The notes below the pieces were generated by a model, which saw only the letters and a program-made list of their open reading frames with translations, was not told the origin of the DNA and did no database searches. Positions 60,334 through 64,000 of a stretch of 64,000 nt of DNA are shown piece after piece. A program made the translations under genes and the position numbers. The stretch comes from Paraburkholderia sabiae. Lineage in GTDB: Bacteria; Pseudomonadota; Gammaproteobacteria; Burkholderiales; Burkholderiaceae. The DNA lies in contig NZ_CP125295.1 in the NCBI RefSeq assembly GCF_030412785.1, forward strand, positions 1,488,001-1,552,000. The letters run 5' to 3'. Position 1 is the stretch's first letter. Every line of letters begins with the position of its first letter.

Positions 60334-61674
60334 TCAGATCGCCACTTCAGGCGGCGCCTGGCGGAACAGCCGCGTGATCCAGCACAGATACGCGATACCC
60401 AGCACGAACCACACCGCGCCGAGCACGAGAGCGGTTTTCTCGAGGCTCGCGAGCAGCCAGATATCCGACACAGCGCCGATCAACGGAAACACCAGCCCGC
60501 CGAACACGCCGATCTTGCGGTCGCCGTGATCGCCCGACAGATACACGCGGATCACGCACAGATTGACGGCCGTGAACGCGAGGAACGCGCCGAAGTTGAT
60601 GAACGACGTCGACGTGGCCACATCCAGCTTCAGCGCGATCAGCCCGACGATGCCCGCAATCGCGATGTTGATCGCGGGCGTCTTGAAGCGCGGATGGATG
60701 AAACCGAAGATGCGTTTCGGCAGGATTTCGTCGCGGCCCATCGCGTAGAGCAGCCGCCCGACGCTCGCCTGTGCCGAGATGCCCGACGCGAACTGCGCGA
60801 GGATCAGACCCGCGAGAAACACCGTCACGAAGATATCGCCGCCGATCATTTTCGCGACTTCGAACGCGGCCGAGTCCGTGTCCTTGAAGTCGACGCCGGG
60901 ATGCGCGAGCTGCATCGTGTACGCCGCGATCACGAAGATTGCGCCGCCGATCAGCGCGATCAGCAAGATCGCGCGCGGCATGTTCTTTTTCGGATCGATG
61001 GTTTCTTCCGTCAGCGTCGATACGGCGTCGAAGCCGAGGTACGAATACGCGGCAATCGCGGCGCCCGCCATCGTCGCGCCGAGTGGCACGTGCGGCTTGA
61101 AGAACGGCTCGGCCATCGCGATGCCGCCGGGCGCTGCCGCCGCCGACGCATAGTGCCAGCACAGCGCGACGAATATCGCGACGATCGCGAGCTGCACGAT
61201 CATCAGCACGATGTTGAAGCGCGCCGCAAGCTCGATGCCGACGATGTTCAAACCGCTCGTCAGCACGATGAACGCGACGATCCAGATCCACGACGGCACG
61301 TGCGGAAACGCCGCGTTCAGATACGCGGCGCCGATCAGCCAGATCACCATCGGCAGGAAGAAATAGTCGAGCAGCGTCGCCCAGCCGATCAGGAAACCGA
61401 GATGCGCGTTGAAGGTCTTGCGCGTATACGTGTAGGCCGAACCGGCGACGGGAAAGAGCCGCGCGAGCTTGCCGTAGCTGAGCGCTGTGAACGCGATCGC
61501 GATCAGCGCGAGCAGGTAGGCTAGGGCGGCCGTGTCGTCGCTGGCCTTGGCGAGCACGCCGTAGGTGCCGTAGACGATCAGCGGCGCCATGTAGGCGAGA
61601 CCGAACAGCAGCACGGACGGCAAGCCGAGCGTGCGCTTCAGGTGCGACGGTTCATGGGAAGACGACGCTTGCAT
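60334..61674 (-). CDS. APC-superfamily amino acid/polyamine permease
   Basis: The 446-residue protein has about 12 transmembrane helices and the APC consensus near the N-terminus (LGLPSVLLFGLAYMAPLIVYGTYG; FPVAGSAYTYTRKTFNAHLGFLIGW), as in YeeF/PuuP-like permeases. It moves an amino acid or polyamine across the inner membrane; which one cannot be read. A carbon-nitrogen hydrolase and a LuxR-type regulator follow to the right, so the three may serve degradation of a nitrogen compound. The hydrolase gene lies 158 nt upstream on the same strand. The start at the longest-frame ATG (MQASSSHEPS) is supported by GGAG upstream. Confidence 0.88.
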   Translation of the reverse strand: MQASSSHEPSHLKRTLGLPSVLLFGLAYMAPLIVYGTYGVLAKASDDTAALAYLLALIAIAFTALSYGKLARLFPVAGSAYTYTRKTFNAHLGFLIGWATLLDYFFLPMVIWLIGAAYLNAAFPHVPSWIWIVAFIVLTSGLNIVGIELAARFNIVLMIVQLAIVAIFVALCWHYASAAAAPGGIAMAEPFFKPHVPLGATMAGAAIAAYSYLGFDAVSTLTEETIDPKKNMPRAILLIALIGGAIFVIAAYTMQLAHPGVDFKDTDSAAFEVAKMIGGDIFVTVFLAGLILAQFASGISAQASVGRLLYAMGRDEILPKRIFGFIHPRFKTPAINIAIAGIVGLIALKLDVATSTSFINFGAFLAFTAVNLCVIRVYLSGDHGDRKIGVFGGLVFPLIGAVSDIWLLASLEKTALVLGAVWFVLGIAYLCWITRLFRQAPPEVAI

Positions 61675-61832
61675 GATTTCTCCTGAGCCTGCGAAGGCCG
61701 ATATGGATGTCGTTTGGATGCCTTATGACGGGCATTTCTGACGGGCATGAACGTTAGTGCAGCGGACGTGAGCCCGCACGCGTGAAGCGCAAGCTCCACG
61801 CGTTGCTTCCTGCACGAAAGTGCTGAATGCGT

Positions 61833-62678
61833 TTAGTCGTTGCGCCGGCGGCGCGCTTCGATCATCAGCGCGCGTTGGCCATTCGATTGCTCGACAGGCA
61901 CGAGACCGAGCGGCACGCGCGCATCGTGCAGATAGTTGTAGTGCTCGCGGCTCGCTTCGAGACGCTTCAGGTCGATATCGGCCTTCGTTACCGTTTCGTC
62001 GCCGCCCAGTTCGAGCACGGTTTCGCCGAACGGGTCGACGAGCGCGGACAGGCCTGGGAACGTGAGGTTGTCGTCGCCGGAACCGCAGCGGTTCACCATC
62101 AGCGCGAACATCTGGTTCTCCATCGCGCGCGCCTGGATCGCGCGGCGATGCACGGGGCCGAACGGGTCCATGTTGCCGTTCGTGACGATCAGCAGATCGG
62201 CGTCGAGCGCGGCGACGGCGCGCGCCGACTCGGGGAATTCGATGTCGTAGCAGATCAGCAGGCCGACCGTGAGGCCGTTCCACATGCAGGTTTCGAACCG
62301 GTCGCCGGGCGTGAATACGCCGACATCCGATGCCCACAGATGCGTCTTGCGGTAGCGCAGCGCAATCTCGCCGCGTTCGTCGACGAGCACGGTCGTGTTG
62401 TAGAACTGCGAGCCGTCGCGTTCGGCGAGGCCTACGGCAACCGCGACGCCTTTCTCGCGGGCTGCGTTGCGCACGGCGGTGAGCGCCGGGCCGTCGAGTG
62501 TCTGTGCGACATCGGCGATGTTGTCGCGCGTCGGAAAGCCTGACAGCGTGGTCTCGGGAAACACGATCAGCTTCGTGCCGACCGTCGTGTCGACGCGTTC
62601 GATCGTCTCGATGACCTTGCGGGTGTTGTGCGCGACGTCGCTGTCGATCAGCGCGAGTTGCGCCAGTTCTACCTGCAT
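61833..62678 (-). CDS. Carbon-nitrogen hydrolase (nitrilase superfamily)
   Basis: The 281-residue protein has the complete nitrilase-superfamily triad: Glu in IVFPETTLSGFP (about residues 38-49), Lys in RYRKTHLW (about 108-115) and Cys in GLLICYDIEFPE (about 139-150). It hydrolyses a carbon-nitrogen bond of an amide or carbamoyl compound; similar proteins act on N-carbamoyl-putrescine or omega-amides, but the substrate is not identified. The start is the ATG with GGAGG 7 nt upstream. It is divergent from the LuxR-type gene (208-nt gap) and shares a strand with the permease downstream, so they may be one operon. Confidence 0.85.
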   Translation of the reverse strand: MQVELAQLALIDSDVAHNTRKVIETIERVDTTVGTKLIVFPETTLSGFPTRDNIADVAQTLDGPALTAVRNAAREKGVAVAVGLAERDGSQFYNTTVLVDERGEIALRYRKTHLWASDVGVFTPGDRFETCMWNGLTVGLLICYDIEFPESARAVAALDADLLIVTNGNMDPFGPVHRRAIQARAMENQMFALMVNRCGSGDDNLTFPGLSALVDPFGETVLELGGDETVTKADIDLKRLEASREHYNYLHDARVPLGLVPVEQSNGQRALMIEARRRRND

Positions 62679-62859
62679 GATGTTGCCTCCTTCCAGATGC
62701 CTTTCAGTGGCGCGTTTCACGCGTCGTATGCACTTTGATGCGATGCAGTTGGCTGCATGTCGCTGCGGCATTTTTGTGCAACGAAGAATAGTGCGTGTGC
62801 GCCGGTCTGTCGTATTGCGATCGATTATCGGGGTATTATTTTTGTCCGCAAATTACCCA

Positions 62860-62874
62860 CGAGGGTTACCCTCG
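62860..62874. promoter_or_regulatory. Palindrome at the LuxR-type gene leader
   Basis: CGAGGGT-T-ACCCTCG is a perfect 7-bp inverted repeat 12 nt before the ATG, just upstream of its GGAGG. It could be a binding site for the regulator itself or, as RNA, a hairpin that affects translation. Confidence 0.35.
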
Positions 62875-62886
62875 CCGGAGGACACG

Positions 62887-63705
62887 ATGGACTTCGAATG
62901 GCGAGATCTCGCTTTTCATCGGGAGATCGGTTCGGCCATCGATGCCCTCGATGGTCCGCATTTCTGGGCGCGTCTCACGCGCGTGCTCGAACGGCATGTC
63001 GGTTTTGACAGCTGGGTCGCGTTGCGCTTTCAACGCGATGCCGCGCCCCTCGTGCTCGCCGAGCAGGCGATGCCCGACGGCAAGGTCGATCTGATGTTTC
63101 AGGATTATCTGGCCGCGCTCTATCAGCTCGATCCGTTCTATCTCGCTGCGTTCGAAACGCAGGCTTCAGGTTTCTACACGCTCGCCGACGTCGCGCCCGA
63201 CAACTTCCGCATGACCGAGTACTATCAGCGGTACTTCAGGAAGAACATCGTCGGCGACGAGGTGCACTTCAATGTCGTGATCGATCGCGATCACACAATG
63301 GGCTTTTCGCTTGGCAAGACGAGCCGTTACGACGAGCGCGAAATCGCGTTGCTCACGCTGTACTCGCCGTGGGTGCTCTCGTTGATGCAGCAGCGCTTGC
63401 GCTTCGAGAAGTTCGTCGTCGAAGAAGTGCCGCGTGCTGCGGAGAGCGAAGAGCCCGATCTGCATGCGCGCTTCGGTATGCTGACAGGCAAGAGCGGGCG
63501 CGGCGCGTTGACGGCGCGCGAAATCGAAGTGGCGATGCTGTCGCTGAGTGGGTTTTCGTCGCGCGCGATTGCGGAGAAGCTGTCGATCTCGTTCGAAACC
63601 GTGCGCGCGCACAAGAAGCATATTTACGCGAAGCTCGGCGTCGGATCGCAGTCCGAACTATTCGCGATGTTTTATGAGCCGGGGAGAACGGTTGAGCCGG
63701 AGTGA
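62887..63705 (+). CDS. LuxR-type HTH transcriptional regulator
   Basis: The 272-residue protein ends with a LuxR/FixJ HTH (LTAREIEVAMLSLSGFSSRAIAEKLSISFETVRAHKKHIYAKLGVGSQSELFA, about residues 205-260). The N-terminal 190 residues are a sensor-like domain without the autoinducer-binding residues I would recognise (FHREIGSAIDALDGPHFWARLTRVLERHVGFDSW). It starts at the ATG with GGAGG 6 nt upstream. Divergent placement relative to the hydrolase and permease genes suggests it regulates them; the signal is unknown. Confidence 0.85.
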   Translation: MDFEWRDLAFHREIGSAIDALDGPHFWARLTRVLERHVGFDSWVALRFQRDAAPLVLAEQAMPDGKVDLMFQDYLAALYQLDPFYLAAFETQASGFYTLADVAPDNFRMTEYYQRYFRKNIVGDEVHFNVVIDRDHTMGFSLGKTSRYDEREIALLTLYSPWVLSLMQQRLRFEKFVVEEVPRAAESEEPDLHARFGMLTGKSGRGALTAREIEVAMLSLSGFSSRAIAEKLSISFETVRAHKKHIYAKLGVGSQSELFAMFYEPGRTVEPE

Positions 63706-63775
63706 GGCCATTCGTGTCGTTGACGCGCGCTGCGCTCGGCGGATGAGCGCAACGCGCGTTCCAGGACTTTAAAGC

Positions 63776-64000
63776 TTAATAGCGGTCAAGCCGGTTGCCC
63801 GCGATACGCACGCGATCGCCGGGATGCAGGTCGCCCGGCGAGCCGACATCGAATGCGCGTGTCGAGCCGTCGTTCAACTGCACCGAGATCCGGTAGCCGC
63901 CCGGCGACGATGCGCCTGCCTGCTGCCCCAGCTGATTGCCCGCGACCGCGCCGCCCAGCACGCCGATCGCCGTTGCCGCATCGCGCCCATGGCCGCGTCC
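63776..64000 (-). CDS. Glycine-zipper outer-membrane lipoprotein, C-terminal part (cut by window edge)
   Basis: The minus-strand frame is open to the window end. The visible 74 residues include a glycine zipper (GRGHGRDAATAIGVLGGAVAGNQLGQQAGA) followed by a small beta-rich domain (YRISVQLNDGSTRAFDVGSPGDLHPGDRVRIAGNRLDRY). This is the SlyB/Rick-17kDa type 2TM glycine-zipper lipoprotein that supports the outer membrane. The N-terminus with its lipobox lies beyond the window, so the signal sequence is not seen. Confidence 0.8.
   Translation of the reverse strand, partial: GRGHGRDAATAIGVLGGAVAGNQLGQQAGASSPGGYRISVQLNDGSTRAFDVGSPGDLHPGDRVRIAGNRLDRY

Overview
The window looks like DNA from a GC-rich betaproteobacterium of the Burkholderiaceae, most likely Paraburkholderia or Caballeronia. 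This is inferred from codon use and gene families, not from a marker gene. It divides into a long mobile element or genomic island (1 to about 55,100) and a stretch of ordinary chromosome (about 55,190 to 64,000). No rRNA, tRNA or CRISPR array was seen.

Positions 1-15,300 hold a compact, same-strand conjugation operon of the P-type (VirB/D4) class: virB4 (cut by the window edge), virB6, virB5, a virB7-like lipoprotein, virB8, virB9, virB10, virB11, a coupling protein split into two overlapping frames (membrane anchor, then VirD4 ATPase), a Toprim primase-like protein, an LPD7-domain protein, a MobC-like accessory protein and a relaxase. Most junctions are 4-8 nt overlaps. Positions 15,500-20,000 hold small unknown genes, an XRE regulator with palindromic operators, a LysR regulator convergent with a bicupin gene, and a transposase remnant. 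Positions 20,800-26,200 carry plasmid-style maintenance genes: an HTH protein, a ParA/StbB/TraL-like ATPase and a membrane protein, then a large ParB-like protein and a DUF932 protein on the other strand. Two large hairpins lie here and just beyond.

Positions 27,300-54,600 form a dense defence or conflict island. From left to right: (a) a tight four-gene operon with an AbiJ/HEPN-like protein, a small middle component, an SMC/Rad50-like ATPase and a large protein ending in a PD-(D/E)XK nuclease, resembling Lamassu/ABC three-component systems; (b) a Septu-like ATPase plus HNH pair whose ATPase lost its first codons to a complete IS21-family insertion with a 5-bp target duplication; (c) a DUF4238 protein; (d) a RloC-like ABC ATPase; (e) a PIN-like plus HEPN-like pair; (f) two small unknown genes and a protein with a HEPN RNxxxH motif; (g) a four-gene operon of AbiEi-like, AbiEii-like, caspase/Ski2-helicase fusion and LA2681-type HEPN genes (the last frameshifted), behind twin palindromes; (h) an XRE regulator. 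Systems (a) and (g) are the best candidates for something not yet described.

From 55,190 the content is chromosomal housekeeping: a GNAT acetyltransferase, a radical-SAM DNA-repair protein with a UdgX-type uracil-DNA-binding protein behind a near-consensus LexA box, a TPR/glycosyltransferase-like protein, an APC permease, a carbon-nitrogen hydrolase, a LuxR-type regulator and the end of a glycine-zipper lipoprotein. Repeated GGTATC motifs and a terminator mark the likely island edge near 54,880-55,160. The other end and any integrase lie outside the window.
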